Source of the DNA: CAZCBN01 sp964496975
Lineage (GTDB): Bacteria; Planctomycetota; Phycisphaerae; Phycisphaerales; UBA1924
Length of the DNA stretch: 36,006 nucleotides
Assembly: GCA_964496975.1 (NCBI GenBank)
Contig: CAZCBN010000020.1
Coordinates: forward strand, 1 to 36,006
Direction: 5' to 3'
The position numbers were made by a program, and so were the translations under genes. Every line of letters begins with the position of its first letter. The first letter of the stretch is position 1. Shown in pieces: positions 1-7,838 of this stretch. The notes under the pieces were generated by a model. The model had not been told where the DNA came from. It saw only the letters and a list, made by a program, of their open reading frames with translations, and did no database searches.

Positions 1-44
1 CCCCCGCCGATTTTGCCGATCCAGCCATCAGAACCCCCATCCGC

Positions 45-72
45 TTGCCCGATCCGCCGGGCACGTCACAAT
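45..72 (+). promoter_or_regulatory. Weak candidate sigma70-type promoter for the GH10-like gene
   Basis: A TTGCCC hexamer at 45-50 is followed after 16 bases by CACAAT at 67-72, the only AT-richer spot upstream of the first gene. If used, transcription would start near 79 and give a leader of about 150 bases containing the CCGGA-type repeats. The match is partial and no other support is available. Confidence 0.25.
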
Positions 73-110
73 GTAGACCACGCCGGCGCGGCGCCGCCTC
101 GCCCCAAACC

Positions 111-188
111 GGACCTGACCCGACCGGACCGGACCGGACCGGAACCGCCGGAACCGCCGGGGCCGGAACCGCCGGACCGGAACCGGCC
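111..188. repeat. Degenerate short tandem repeat (GGACC / GGAACCGCC units)
   Basis: The stretch consists of iterated GGACC and GGAACCGCC units, with at least four GGACC-like units followed by three or more GGAACCGCC-like units. It lies in the presumed leader of the gene at 230. Such repeats are slippage prone. No function can be read from it, although the G- and C-rich units could fold in RNA. Confidence 0.7.
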
Positions 189-229
189 CGCCCCTTCCCG
201 CCACGCCCAGCCGCGGAGGCCCCGCTCGC

Positions 230-2086
230 ATGCTCACGTTTGTCCCGTTGGAGTCTGCAGGGCACGCGCGCGACGGCGTTCTCCGGCACACGCACCTCGT
301 CGGCCCGGACAACGTGCCGGTCGCCGGGGACATCCGCCTCGAGGGCGGGCTGATCGTCTGCGCGAAGGGGAGCTCGGAGGCGGCGGGCCTGTCCATCCAG
401 GTCGACCTGGACCGCGGCGCCCTCGACGCCGTGACGAAGCACGACCTGCCGGACCTCGCCTCGGCCGAGCCGATGGCCCCGCTGGGCTCGCTCACGCTCC
501 AGACGTGCCTGCTGCCGGAGCGCGACCGGCCCTACCTGCTGAGCGTGGAGCTGGCCCGCTACCGCCTGATGCTGCTGCTGAACAAGCTGGAGGAGTGGCA
601 GCTCTTTGACCTGTCGGCCGACCACCCGGTGATGCGCGTCTTTGAGCAGGCCCGCGCGGCCTTCACCAACGCGCTGGTGGCCCAGGGCCCGAGGCCGGGG
701 GCCGAGACGCCCACCCGGGGCCTGCCCATCGCCGGCCAGGGCAGTTCCGCCGGTCTGGGCAGCGCCGCCGGTCTGGGCAGCGCCGCCGGTCCGGGCAGCC
801 AGGGTGAGACGTCGGTCGCGGAGGCGCTCGCCGCGGCGGGGTACCCGCCCCACGCCAACGCGGCGGGGGTGCGGGCCCTGTGGCTCGCGGTGCAGGCAGG
901 GGAGCGGCTCGCGCTCGAGCACGCGGCCCGCGACTTCGCGCCGCGGGTGTCGGGCCGGGCCTATGAGCGGGCGCTCGCCGAGAGCCCCTACGCCGACGCG
1001 GCGCGGCAGCGCTCGCTGGCGCCGGTGGCGCTGCCCGAGCGCACGGGCGTGGCGCTGCCGTACCGCCCGGCGATCGGCGCGACGGTGTCGCCCGACGTGT
1101 TCTCGCAGGCGGCGCAGGACGCGGCGGGCCGGGCGTTGGACTTCATCCAGACGCCCATGCGCTGGATCGACATGGAGCCGAGCGAGGGCAAGTACGCCTT
1201 CAAGGGGACCGACCAGTGGATCGAGTGGGCGGTGCGCAAGGCGCGTCTGCCCATCACCGCGGGCCCGCTGATTGACTTCCGCCCGACCGCTGCGCCGGAG
1301 TGGCTCTACATCTGGGAGAACGACTACGACACGCTGCGCGAGCTGGTGCACGAGCACGTGCGGAACATCGTGACGCGGTACCGCCGGACGGTGACGCGGT
1401 GGGTGGCGCTCTCCGGCATCCACGTCAACGAGAACTTCCGCTTCGGCTTCGAGCAGATGATGGACATGACGCGGATCTGCGTCGCGGTGGTGCGCAAGCT
1501 GCACCCCGCGGGCAAGGTGTTCATCGAGCTGACGCAGCCCTGGGGCGAGTACTACACGTCCAACCGCAGGAGCCTGCCCCCGCTGCTGTACGCCGAGATG
1601 GTGGCGCAGGCGGGCATCCTGATCGACGGGTTCTCGGTGCGCGTGCAGGTGGGCAGCCCCGCGCCCGGGGCGTCGGTGCGCGACCTGCTGGCGTTGAGCG
1701 CGCAGCTCGACCGCTTCGCGTCGCTGGAGAAGCCGATCGCGGTCGTGCTCTCGGCCCCGAGCCAGACGCTGCCGGCGAGCGGGAACGACGCCGCGCGGCT
1801 GCACCCGGGCGAGTGGCACGCGCCGTGGTCGCCCGCGGTGCAGGCCGATTGGCTTGCGTCGGTCGCGAGCCTGGCGGCCGCGAAGAGCTACGTGCACTCG
1901 GTGTGCTGGGCCGACCTCGCGGACGGCGGACCCCGGCCCGAGGTGCCAACGTCGGGCCTGCTGGACGCGCAGGGCAACGCCCGGCCCGCGCTCGCCGCGC
2001 TCGCCGCGGTGCGCGACGCCGTGACGAGCGCCGCCGCGCCCGAGGTGCTGACCCGCGCCGCGGGCCCGCGGACGGCGAGCGCGTGA
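230..2086 (+). CDS. GH10-like TIM-barrel protein, nucleophile apparently missing
   Basis: A 618-residue protein. Residues 1-150 form a conserved-looking N-terminal domain of unknown type. A Gly/Ala/Ser linker containing an 18-base repeat follows. Residues from about 290 to 600 resemble a glycoside hydrolase family 10 barrel, with segments such as TPMRWIDMEPSEGKYAF and an acid/base-like HVNENF (E401). In GH10 the nucleophile sits in an ITELD-type motif; here the matching strand reads IAVVLSAP with no glutamate. No signal peptide is visible, so a cytoplasmic role is likely, unlike secreted xylanases. The ATG at 230 is preceded by GGAGG at 215-219. Annotation pipelines would probably call it endo-1,4-beta-xylanase, but catalysis is doubtful. 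A non-catalytic sugar-binding or structural role is possible. The fold call is moderate, the function unknown. Confidence 0.6.
   Translation: MLTFVPLESAGHARDGVLRHTHLVGPDNVPVAGDIRLEGGLIVCAKGSSEAAGLSIQVDLDRGALDAVTKHDLPDLASAEPMAPLGSLTLQTCLLPERDRPYLLSVELARYRLMLLLNKLEEWQLFDLSADHPVMRVFEQARAAFTNALVAQGPRPGAETPTRGLPIAGQGSSAGLGSAAGLGSAAGPGSQGETSVAEALAAAGYPPHANAAGVRALWLAVQAGERLALEHAARDFAPRVSGRAYERALAESPYADAARQRSLAPVALPERTGVALPYRPAIGATVSPDVFSQAAQDAAGRALDFIQTPMRWIDMEPSEGKYAFKGTDQWIEWAVRKARLPITAGPLIDFRPTAAPEWLYIWENDYDTLRELVHEHVRNIVTRYRRTVTRWVALSGIHVNENFRFGFEQMMDMTRICVAVVRKLHPAGKVFIELTQPWGEYYTSNRRSLPPLLYAEMVAQAGILIDGFSVRVQVGSPAPGASVRDLLALSAQLDRFASLEKPIAVVLSAPSQTLPASGNDAARLHPGEWHAPWSPAVQADWLASVASLAAAKSYVHSVCWADLADGGPRPEVPTSGLLDAQGNARPALAALAAVRDAVTSAAAPEVLTRAAGPRTASA
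739..798. repeat. 18-base in-frame tandem repeat in the linker
   Basis: Three consecutive units of GGGCAGCGCCGCCGGTCT, with a few changes, occupy 739-792 and are followed by a six-base partial unit. They encode repeating GSAAGL-like hexapeptides between the N-terminal and barrel domains. The unit keeps the reading frame, so copy-number change would only alter linker length. Confidence 0.85.
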
Positions 2087-2087
2087 G

Positions 2088-2103
2088 GCCGCCCCCTGGC
2101 GGC
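2088..2103 (+). terminator. Hairpin just after the GH10-like gene, no T tract
   Basis: GCCGCC-CCCT-GGCGGC forms a perfect six-base-pair stem with a four-base loop, two bases after the stop codon. No run of T follows, so it is at best a weak or factor-assisted terminator. In DNA this GC-rich, such hairpins also occur by chance. Confidence 0.3.
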
Positions 2104-2187
2104 GCGGGGGACGGAAACATACTGATCGGTCTTGGTGTTCTGTGCCCGTGCGACCGGCTCTGGGCTGGGGATCTCCCCCAGTTTGCG

Positions 2188-2217
2188 TTGCTCGCGGCGC
2201 GTGGTTGGCGGTAGCCT
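2188..2217 (+). promoter_or_regulatory. Promoter with TANNNT -10, leaderless start of the HhH gene
   Basis: TTGCTC at 2188-2193 and TAGCCT at 2212-2217 are separated by 18 bases. The ATG at 2225 lies exactly seven bases after the -10 hexamer, so the transcript would begin at or next to the start codon. The same geometry precedes mfd. This decides the start codon of the gene. Confidence 0.55.
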
Positions 2218-2224
2218 CGCCCGC

Positions 2225-3070
2225 ATGCACACCGCCAAGGGCCCCACCACGTCTCCGACTGCCCCGGTTCGGTCGAGCGGGCCGGGCGACGGCGTTCTCG
2301 GGCGGGCGTGGCCCGTGTTGGCGGCGCTGCTGATCGGCGTGGCCGCGGCCTCGCTGGGATGGGCCTTGTGGACCCGGCCGCCGGAAAGTGGGAACGGCCC
2401 GCTCGCCGGGGCGTTGCTGCCGGCCGCGGCGACGTACGCCGCCTCCGCGCCGGAGGCCGCGGCGGCCGGCTCCGATGGGGGCGCGGCGGGCGCGGGAACA
2501 CCCTCGGACGACGCCCTCGCCCGGCTCAACGCGAGGCTCGAAGGCCTTGAGCAGCGGCTGATCGAGCTGCGCGTGGTGACCGAGCAGGCGACGCAGGCGG
2601 TCGCGGCGCTGAACGCGACGCTGCTGCGGCAGGGAGTGCCGGGAGTGGGCGACGTGCCCCCGCCCGGCCTTGGTGAAGCGGCGGAGGGGGCCGCGGCCGG
2701 GATGGGGCAAGACGCGACGGCGCCGGCCGCGACGATGTCGGCGATGCCTCCGCCTGTGCCGGGAACGGCTCCGGGAACGGCTCCGGGAGCGGGCGCGCCG
2801 GCGGTGTCCGGAGCCGTGGTCTCGCCTCCGCCGCAGGGGGTGCCCGCGGCGGCGGGGGGCGCACCGACGCTCGCCGTGCGCATCAATGTGAACACCGCGG
2901 GGGCGGCGGAGCTGGACCTGCTGCCGGGGATCGGGCCGGCGCTGGCGCAGCGGATCATCGAAAGCCGGACGGCAACGGGGCCCTTCCGCTCGCTCGCGGA
3001 TCTTGGGCGGGTGAGCGGGATCGGCGACAAGACGCTGGAGAAGCTGGCGCCGCACGTGCGGTTTGAGTGA
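2225..3070 (+). CDS. Membrane-anchored helix-hairpin-helix (ComEA-like) protein
   Basis: A 281-residue protein. A short cytoplasmic N-terminus is followed by one membrane helix at about residues 26-47 (VLAALLIGVAAASLGWALW). Next come a probable coiled coil (about 98-135, rich in Leu, Arg and Glu) and an Ala/Pro/Gly-rich linker. At the C-terminus is a ComEA-type double helix-hairpin-helix domain (about 215-281) with INVNTA, LLPGIGPALAQRI and VSGIGDKTLEKL. Such domains bind DNA non-specifically; in competence they receive incoming DNA outside the membrane. Start 2225 is chosen because a TANNNT box ends seven bases upstream; an upstream extension of 31 codons has no support. It stands directly ahead of mfd, which has its own promoter. 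A DNA-uptake or envelope DNA-binding role is inference. Confidence 0.75.
   Translation: MHTAKGPTTSPTAPVRSSGPGDGVLGRAWPVLAALLIGVAAASLGWALWTRPPESGNGPLAGALLPAAATYAASAPEAAAAGSDGGAAGAGTPSDDALARLNARLEGLEQRLIELRVVTEQATQAVAALNATLLRQGVPGVGDVPPPGLGEAAEGAAAGMGQDATAPAATMSAMPPPVPGTAPGTAPGAGAPAVSGAVVSPPPQGVPAAAGGAPTLAVRINVNTAGAAELDLLPGIGPALAQRIIESRTATGPFRSLADLGRVSGIGDKTLEKLAPHVRFE
2758..2793. repeat. 12-base repeat in the HhH protein linker
   Basis: CCGGGAACGGCT is repeated twice and then followed by a diverged third copy. It encodes GTAP-type tetrapeptides in the Pro/Ala/Gly linker ahead of the helix-hairpin-helix domain. The frame is preserved. Confidence 0.6.
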
Positions 3071-3114
3071 TCGGGCGCGCGGGGGCGGGTCGGGCGTGTG
3101 GGGCGGGCGGTTCC

Positions 3115-3120
3115 TACGCT
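3115..3120 (+). promoter_or_regulatory. TANNNT -10 box, leaderless start of mfd
   Basis: TACGCT ends exactly seven bases before the ATG at 3128, the same arrangement as for the preceding gene. No clear -35 hexamer is visible. No Shine-Dalgarno sequence precedes the ATG, which fits leaderless initiation. It argues for ATG 3128 over the in-frame GTG at 3098. Confidence 0.5.
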
Positions 3121-3127
3121 GCGGCCG

Positions 3128-6100
3128 ATGGGTCATGCTGCACGCGCCGAGGGCGCCCTGGACCCGCTGCGGGAGCTGTCACGGGCCGCGGAGATCACCG
3201 GCCTGGGGGCGATGCTGCGCGCACGCCGGCGGGCGGTGGTGTCCGGGGTGGCGGGGTCGTCCACGGTCTTTGCGGCGGCGGCGCTGTCGGTGTCGCTCGG
3301 CGGGCCGGTGGTGCTGGTGTTGGCGCACCTCGATGACGCGGACGAGGCGGCGGAGGAGCTGGCGGGGCTGATCGACGTGATCCATCTGCCGGCGCTGGAA
3401 GCGCTGCCGGGGGAGAGCAGCGCGAGCGTGGAGCTGTTTGCGCAGCGGCTGGCGGCGGTGCGGCGGGCGCAGGCGCTGGACGCGGGCGCACCGTGCGTGC
3501 TGCTGTGCCCGATCCAGGCGTTGATGCAGCGTGTGCCCAGCCCGCGGCGGCTCGACGCGCTGGCGCGGCGGCTTCGCAAGGGCGACACGGTGAGGCCCGC
3601 GGATCTGGCGCGGTGGCTCACGGAGGCGGGGTATCGGCGGGCCGACGCGGTGGAGGAGCCGGGGGACTTCGCGGTTCGCGGCGGGATTTTGGATGTTTTT
3701 CCGCCGGCGGCCGAGGGCGGGTGCCCGGTGCGGCTGGACTTTTTCGGCGACGAGATCGACCGCATCACCGAGGTGGACCTGGAGACGATGGGGTCGGACC
3801 GGGCGATTGAGTCGGTGGAACTCGTCGCGGCGCAGGCGGACGCGATCCTGAGCGACGAGGGGACGGTCAACTTTTTGGAGGTGCTGCCGGCGGGCGTGGT
3901 AGGCGTGCTCGCGGAGACGGCGGAGGTGGTGGAGCAGGGGCGGGGGTACTACGAGCGGGCGACGGCGGCGGGGGGCATCATCGGGCCGCCGGCGGTGCTG
4001 AAGGCGTTGCAGGAGCGGTGCGCGGCGGTCGCGGAGATCAACCAGTTCAGCACGAGCAGCGCGGCGGCGGATGCGCGGGTGGAGCTGCCGGTGGAACCGC
4101 TGCCGCCGTTTGAGCGGGAGAGCGCGGAGGCGGTGAAGGAACTGGTGGCGCTCGCGCAGGGCGGGCGCGTGGTGGTGGCGGTGCAGAACGAGGGGGAGCG
4201 CGCGCGGCTGGTGGAGTTGCTCGCGCCGCTGGCGGGGCTGGGGAATGGGACCGGGGACGCGGCGGGTGTGGAGATTCTGTCGCGGTATGTGCACCGCGGG
4301 TTTGCGTGGCGGGGCGGGGGCGGGGGCGGGGGCTTTGCGCTGGTGCCGTACCACGAGCTGCTGCACCGCTTCGAGGTGCGGCGGCGGGGTGGGAAGCTGC
4401 GCGCGGCCCGTGCGATGGACACGTTTTTGGATCTCAAGCCGGGGGACTATGTGGTCCACACCGAGCATGGGATCGCGTTGTTTGTCGGGCTGGAGTTGCT
4501 GTCGGCGAAAGCGGACCGCAACGAGACGGCCAAGACGGGCAAGGTGCCGGCGGGGCTTCGCAAGAAGGACGCGATCGGGGACGACACGCAGGAATACCTG
4601 ACGCTGGAGTTTGCGAAGGGGAGCCGGCTGCACGTGCCGGCGTCGCAGATCGACCTGGTGCAGAAGTATGTGGGCGGGTTCTCGGGCAAACCGCCGCTGA
4701 GCGGGCTGGGGGGCGGGCGGTGGAAGGCGCAGAAGGCGAAGGTGGCGGAGAGCGTGCGCGACCTGGCGGCGGAGATGCTGCGGGTGCGGGCGGCGCGGGA
4801 GCACATGCCGGGCTTGCAGTACCCCGGGGACACGGCGTGGCAGCGGGAGTTTGAGGAGGAGTTCCCGTACACGGAGACAGAGGACCAGCTCGCGGCGCTG
4901 GGGGAGATCAAGCGGGACATGCAGAGCGCGAGACCCATGGACCGGCTGCTGTGCGGCGACGTGGGCTTCGGCAAGACGGAGGTGGCGATCCGCGCGGCGT
5001 TCAAGGCGTGCGAGTTCGGCAAGCAGGTGGCGGTGCTGGTGCCGACGACGGTGCTCGCGGAGCAGCACGAGCGGACGTTTCGGCAGCGGTTCGCGGCGTA
5101 TCCGTTCCGCGTGGAGAGTTTGAGCCGGTTCAAGACGACGAAGGAAGTGAACGACACGCTCGCGGCGGTGCGCAAGGGGCAGGTGGACGTGGTGATCGGC
5201 ACGCACCGGCTGCTGAGTAAGGACGTGCGTTTCGCGGACCTCGGCCTGGTGGTGATCGATGAAGAGCAGCGCTTCGGGGTTGAACACAAAGAACGGCTCC
5301 TGCAACTGCGCATGACGGTGGACGTGCTGACGCTGAGCGCGACGCCCATCCCGCGGACGCTGCACATGAGCATGCTGGGGCTGCGGGACATCAGCAGCTT
5401 GACGACGCCGCCGATGGATCGGCGGGCGGTGGTGAGCGAGGTGATCCCGTACAACGCGCGGCGTGTGCAGCAGGCGATCGAGCGGGAGCTGTCGCGGGAG
5501 GGGCAGGTCTACTTCGTACACAACCGGGTGTACGACATCCAGACGATGGCGGACGAGATCCACAAGCTGGCGCCCGGGGCGCGGATCGTCGTGGGGCACG
5601 GGCAGATGCCGCCGGGGGAGCTTGAGGAGGTGATGCTGAAGTTCATGCGGCGGGAGGCGGACATCCTGGTCGCGACGACGATCATCGAGAGCGGGATCGA
5701 CAACCCGACGGCGAACACGATGTTCATCAACGAGGCGGACAAGTTCGGGCTTGCCGACCTGCATCAGTTGCGCGGGCGCGTCGGGCGGTACAAGCACCGG
5801 GCGTATTGCTATTTCCTGCTGTCGCCCGACAAGACGGTGAAGGAGGTGGCGCGGAAGCGGCTTCGGGCGGTCGAGGAGTACAGCATGCTGGGGGCGGGCT
5901 TCAAGATCGCGATGCGCGATCTGGAGATCCGCGGGGCGGGCAACATCCTCGGGGCGGAGCAGAGCGGGCACATCGCGACGGTGGGGTACGAGATGTACTG
6001 CCGGCTGCTGGAAGACGCGGTGCATGATCTGAAGAACGACCGGGAGATCCAGCCGCTGGCGCACACGGCGATCGACATCGGCGTGTACGGGCTGATCCCG

Positions 6101-6679
6101 CGGGCGTATGTGCCGAGCGACGTGCGGCGGCTTGAGGCGTATCGGCGGATCGCGATGGCCTCGTCGCCCGAGGAGCTGGAGCGGGTGCGGGGGGACATCG
6201 CGTCGGCGTACGGGGAGCCGCCGGCGGCGGTGGAGCGGCTCTTGGAGCTGGCGCGGCTTCGCATCGCGGTGGCGCGGCTTGGGGTGCGGGTGGTGGGCGT
6301 GCGCGAGCGGGACGTGGTGTTTTTGGTGCGCGAGGCGGGGCCGGTTTCGGCGGCGCTGCTGTCGCACCCGGCGGCGCAGGCGAGCGAGGTGCGGGTGGTG
6401 TCGGCCGCGCTGGCGGAGACGCGGGCGCGGGCGCTGACCGGGGAAGCGTTGGCGGAGGTCTACTTCAGGCCGCCGGAGTCGTACCTGCGGGACCGGGTGA
6501 GCCTGTTGCGGGCGCTGACGCGGCGGCTTTCGGTGGGCGGGGAGGGGGGTGCGGCTGGGGGTGTTGGGGCTGGCCTATTGAAGACTTCGACGTCCGATGG
6601 TGGGACGGCGGCGCGGCGAACGGTGCCGGTGCGGCGGACGGAGGGGCCGAGAGCCGGGCCCGGGACGGGGGAAGTGTGA
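3128..6679 (+). CDS. mfd: Transcription-repair coupling factor Mfd
   Basis: An 1183-residue ATP-dependent DNA translocase that removes stalled RNA polymerase and recruits UvrA for nucleotide excision repair. The length is normal for the family. Residues 1-400 are the UvrB-like module. At about 430-520 lies the CarD-like RNA polymerase interaction domain, starting LKPGDYVVHTEHGIALFVG. The SF2 translocase follows, with Walker A GDVGFGKTE near 609-616, DEEQ at 711-714, SATPIPRTL and the RecG-like ESGIDNPTANTMF and HQLRGRVGR. The TRCF domain is C-terminal. A Gly-rich run near 395-401, encoded by CGGGGG repeats, is a lineage-specific insert. The C-terminal tail of about 40 residues is low-complexity. 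The identification is secure; the only doubt is the start (ATG 3128 or GTG 3098). Confidence 0.97.
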   Translation: MGHAARAEGALDPLRELSRAAEITGLGAMLRARRRAVVSGVAGSSTVFAAAALSVSLGGPVVLVLAHLDDADEAAEELAGLIDVIHLPALEALPGESSASVELFAQRLAAVRRAQALDAGAPCVLLCPIQALMQRVPSPRRLDALARRLRKGDTVRPADLARWLTEAGYRRADAVEEPGDFAVRGGILDVFPPAAEGGCPVRLDFFGDEIDRITEVDLETMGSDRAIESVELVAAQADAILSDEGTVNFLEVLPAGVVGVLAETAEVVEQGRGYYERATAAGGIIGPPAVLKALQERCAAVAEINQFSTSSAAADARVELPVEPLPPFERESAEAVKELVALAQGGRVVVAVQNEGERARLVELLAPLAGLGNGTGDAAGVEILSRYVHRGFAWRGGGGGGGFALVPYHELLHRFEVRRRGGKLRAARAMDTFLDLKPGDYVVHTEHGIALFVGLELLSAKADRNETAKTGKVPAGLRKKDAIGDDTQEYLTLEFAKGSRLHVPASQIDLVQKYVGGFSGKPPLSGLGGGRWKAQKAKVAESVRDLAAEMLRVRAAREHMPGLQYPGDTAWQREFEEEFPYTETEDQLAALGEIKRDMQSARPMDRLLCGDVGFGKTEVAIRAAFKACEFGKQVAVLVPTTVLAEQHERTFRQRFAAYPFRVESLSRFKTTKEVNDTLAAVRKGQVDVVIGTHRLLSKDVRFADLGLVVIDEEQRFGVEHKERLLQLRMTVDVLTLSATPIPRTLHMSMLGLRDISSLTTPPMDRRAVVSEVIPYNARRVQQAIERELSREGQVYFVHNRVYDIQTMADEIHKLAPGARIVVGHGQMPPGELEEVMLKFMRREADILVATTIIESGIDNPTANTMFINEADKFGLADLHQLRGRVGRYKHRAYCYFLLSPDKTVKEVARKRLRAVEEYSMLGAGFKIAMRDLEIRGAGNILGAEQSGHIATVGYEMYCRLLEDAVHDLKNDREIQPLAHTAIDIGVYGLIPRAYVPSDVRRLEAYRRIAMASSPEELERVRGDIASAYGEPPAAVERLLELARLRIAVARLGVRVVGVRERDVVFLVREAGPVSAALLSHPAAQASEVRVVSAALAETRARALTGEALAEVYFRPPESYLRDRVSLLRALTRRLSVGGEGGAAGGVGAGLLKTSTSDGGTAARRTVPVRRTEGPRAGPGTGEV
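4310..4333. repeat. CGGGGG hexanucleotide run inside mfd
   Basis: Four units of C followed by four or five Gs in tandem encode a run of seven glycines between the UvrB-like module and the CarD-like domain of Mfd. The tract is prone to slippage in replication and sequencing. Frame is intact on both sides here. Confidence 0.8.
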
Positions 6680-6961
6680 GTCTTTCGTGAGGGTCGGGTT
6701 GAGAAAGTGAGAAAAACCGCTGAATCGGCGTCGAAGGGCATGCCTTTGCGGGAGTTGTGCCGAATCTGGATCTAGTGTGGAGGCTTGACGCCGCCGGCTG
6801 TTCGGGAGGCCCGAGCGCGAGACGGTGCAGACCACGGGGTCTGCGGGCCGCGGCTTGGGGGCGGGACCCCGTACGGGGCTCGGGGAGTTGGCGGCGCGGC
6901 TTTGCCGGTCAGGCCGCGGCGGGACGCATGTTGGAACAGGACGAGAAGGCGGTATAGCAGG

Positions 6962-7726
6962 ATGGAGTCGATCGCGGACAGGCTTGGAACGTTCGGTGCG
7001 GGCGGGGAGGACGTGGTTCCCCCGTCGGGCGGTGTGCCGTCGGGCGATGGTGCGTTGTCGCGCGAGCTGACGACGCTTCGTCGGCGGCTGATGCGTTCGG
7101 CGAACGTGGCGATCGACATGCTTGAGGCGTCGCTGCACGCGTTGTGGAACGTGGACCACGCCGTGGCGAGCGAGGTTCGCAAGCGCGACGACACGGTGGA
7201 CGACGAGGAAGTGCGGATCGAACAGGACTGCCTGCGCCTTCTGACGCTGCAGCAGCCGTACGGGCAGGACTTCCGGCTCGTGACGTTCTGCCTGAAGGTG
7301 AACCACGACGTGGAGCGGGTAGCGGACCACGCGACGAGCATCGCGAAGATCGCGCTGCAGCTGGACCCGACGAGCCCGCCCAAGTGGCCCACGGCGCTGA
7401 GCGAGCTGGGCGACCGCATCCCGGTGATGTGCCACAACCTGCTGCGGGCGGTGCTCGACGAGGACGTGGAGGCGGCGCGGCAGCTGGTGGTGGGCGACAA
7501 GGTGATCGACCGGCTGGACAAGCGGCTCTTCGCGGAGATCACGGCGTGGATCGAGGCGGAGCCGCGGTGCGCGGCGACGGCGCTGCTGACGTATCGGCTC
7601 GGGCGTGAGCTTGAGCGCGTGGGCGACCTGATGGCCGCGATCGCCGAGGACGTGGTGTACCTGGTGACGGGTGACATCGTGCGGCACGGCAAGAAGGGCC
7701 CGACGCGGCTGGCGCAGGGGGCCTGA
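6962..7726 (+). CDS. phoU: PhoU-type phosphate signalling regulator
   Basis: A 254-residue, all-helical protein made of two PhoU repeats, which link the Pst phosphate transporter to the PhoR/PhoB system and damp Pho regulation. Metal-binding signatures are visible in both halves: DTVDDEEVRIEQ and NHDVERVADHATSI in the first, DKVIDRLDKRL and GRELERVGDLMAAIAED in the second. ATG 6962 gives a normal family length; the frame stays open 177 bases upstream but that part is low-complexity and unlike PhoU. No pst or phoBR gene is in the window. The 282 bases between mfd and this gene hold no recognisable gene; a TAGTGT at 6772-6777 could be a -10 box. A PhoD-like phosphatase lies 15 kb away in another operon. 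Confidence 0.9.
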   Translation: MESIADRLGTFGAGGEDVVPPSGGVPSGDGALSRELTTLRRRLMRSANVAIDMLEASLHALWNVDHAVASEVRKRDDTVDDEEVRIEQDCLRLLTLQQPYGQDFRLVTFCLKVNHDVERVADHATSIAKIALQLDPTSPPKWPTALSELGDRIPVMCHNLLRAVLDEDVEAARQLVVGDKVIDRLDKRLFAEITAWIEAEPRCAATALLTYRLGRELERVGDLMAAIAEDVVYLVTGDIVRHGKKGPTRLAQGA

Positions 7727-7817
7727 GGCCGGGCGGCCTGGTGCGCGGCGGCGCACGACCGATGCCCGACCGATGCACGAGCTTTGCCGGCCCTTAGCTT
7801 TGCAGGCCCTGAGGTTC

Positions 7818-7833
7818 GCCCGCCGCGGCGGGC
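7818..7833 (+). terminator. Candidate terminator of phoU
   Basis: The perfect palindrome GCCCGCCGCGGCGGGC can fold with a CGCG loop and is followed on the plus strand by TTGTGTCATTT. It lies between phoU and the convergent glycosidase gene, whose stop codon begins a few bases further on. The T tract is interrupted, so efficiency is uncertain. Confidence 0.45.
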
Positions 7834-7838
7834 TTGTG

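Noticed and set aside
3179..6367. A 1062-codon minus-strand frame opposite mfd
   Set aside because: It is a GC-driven shadow of mfd with repetitive Arg/His/Leu composition and no recognisable motif.
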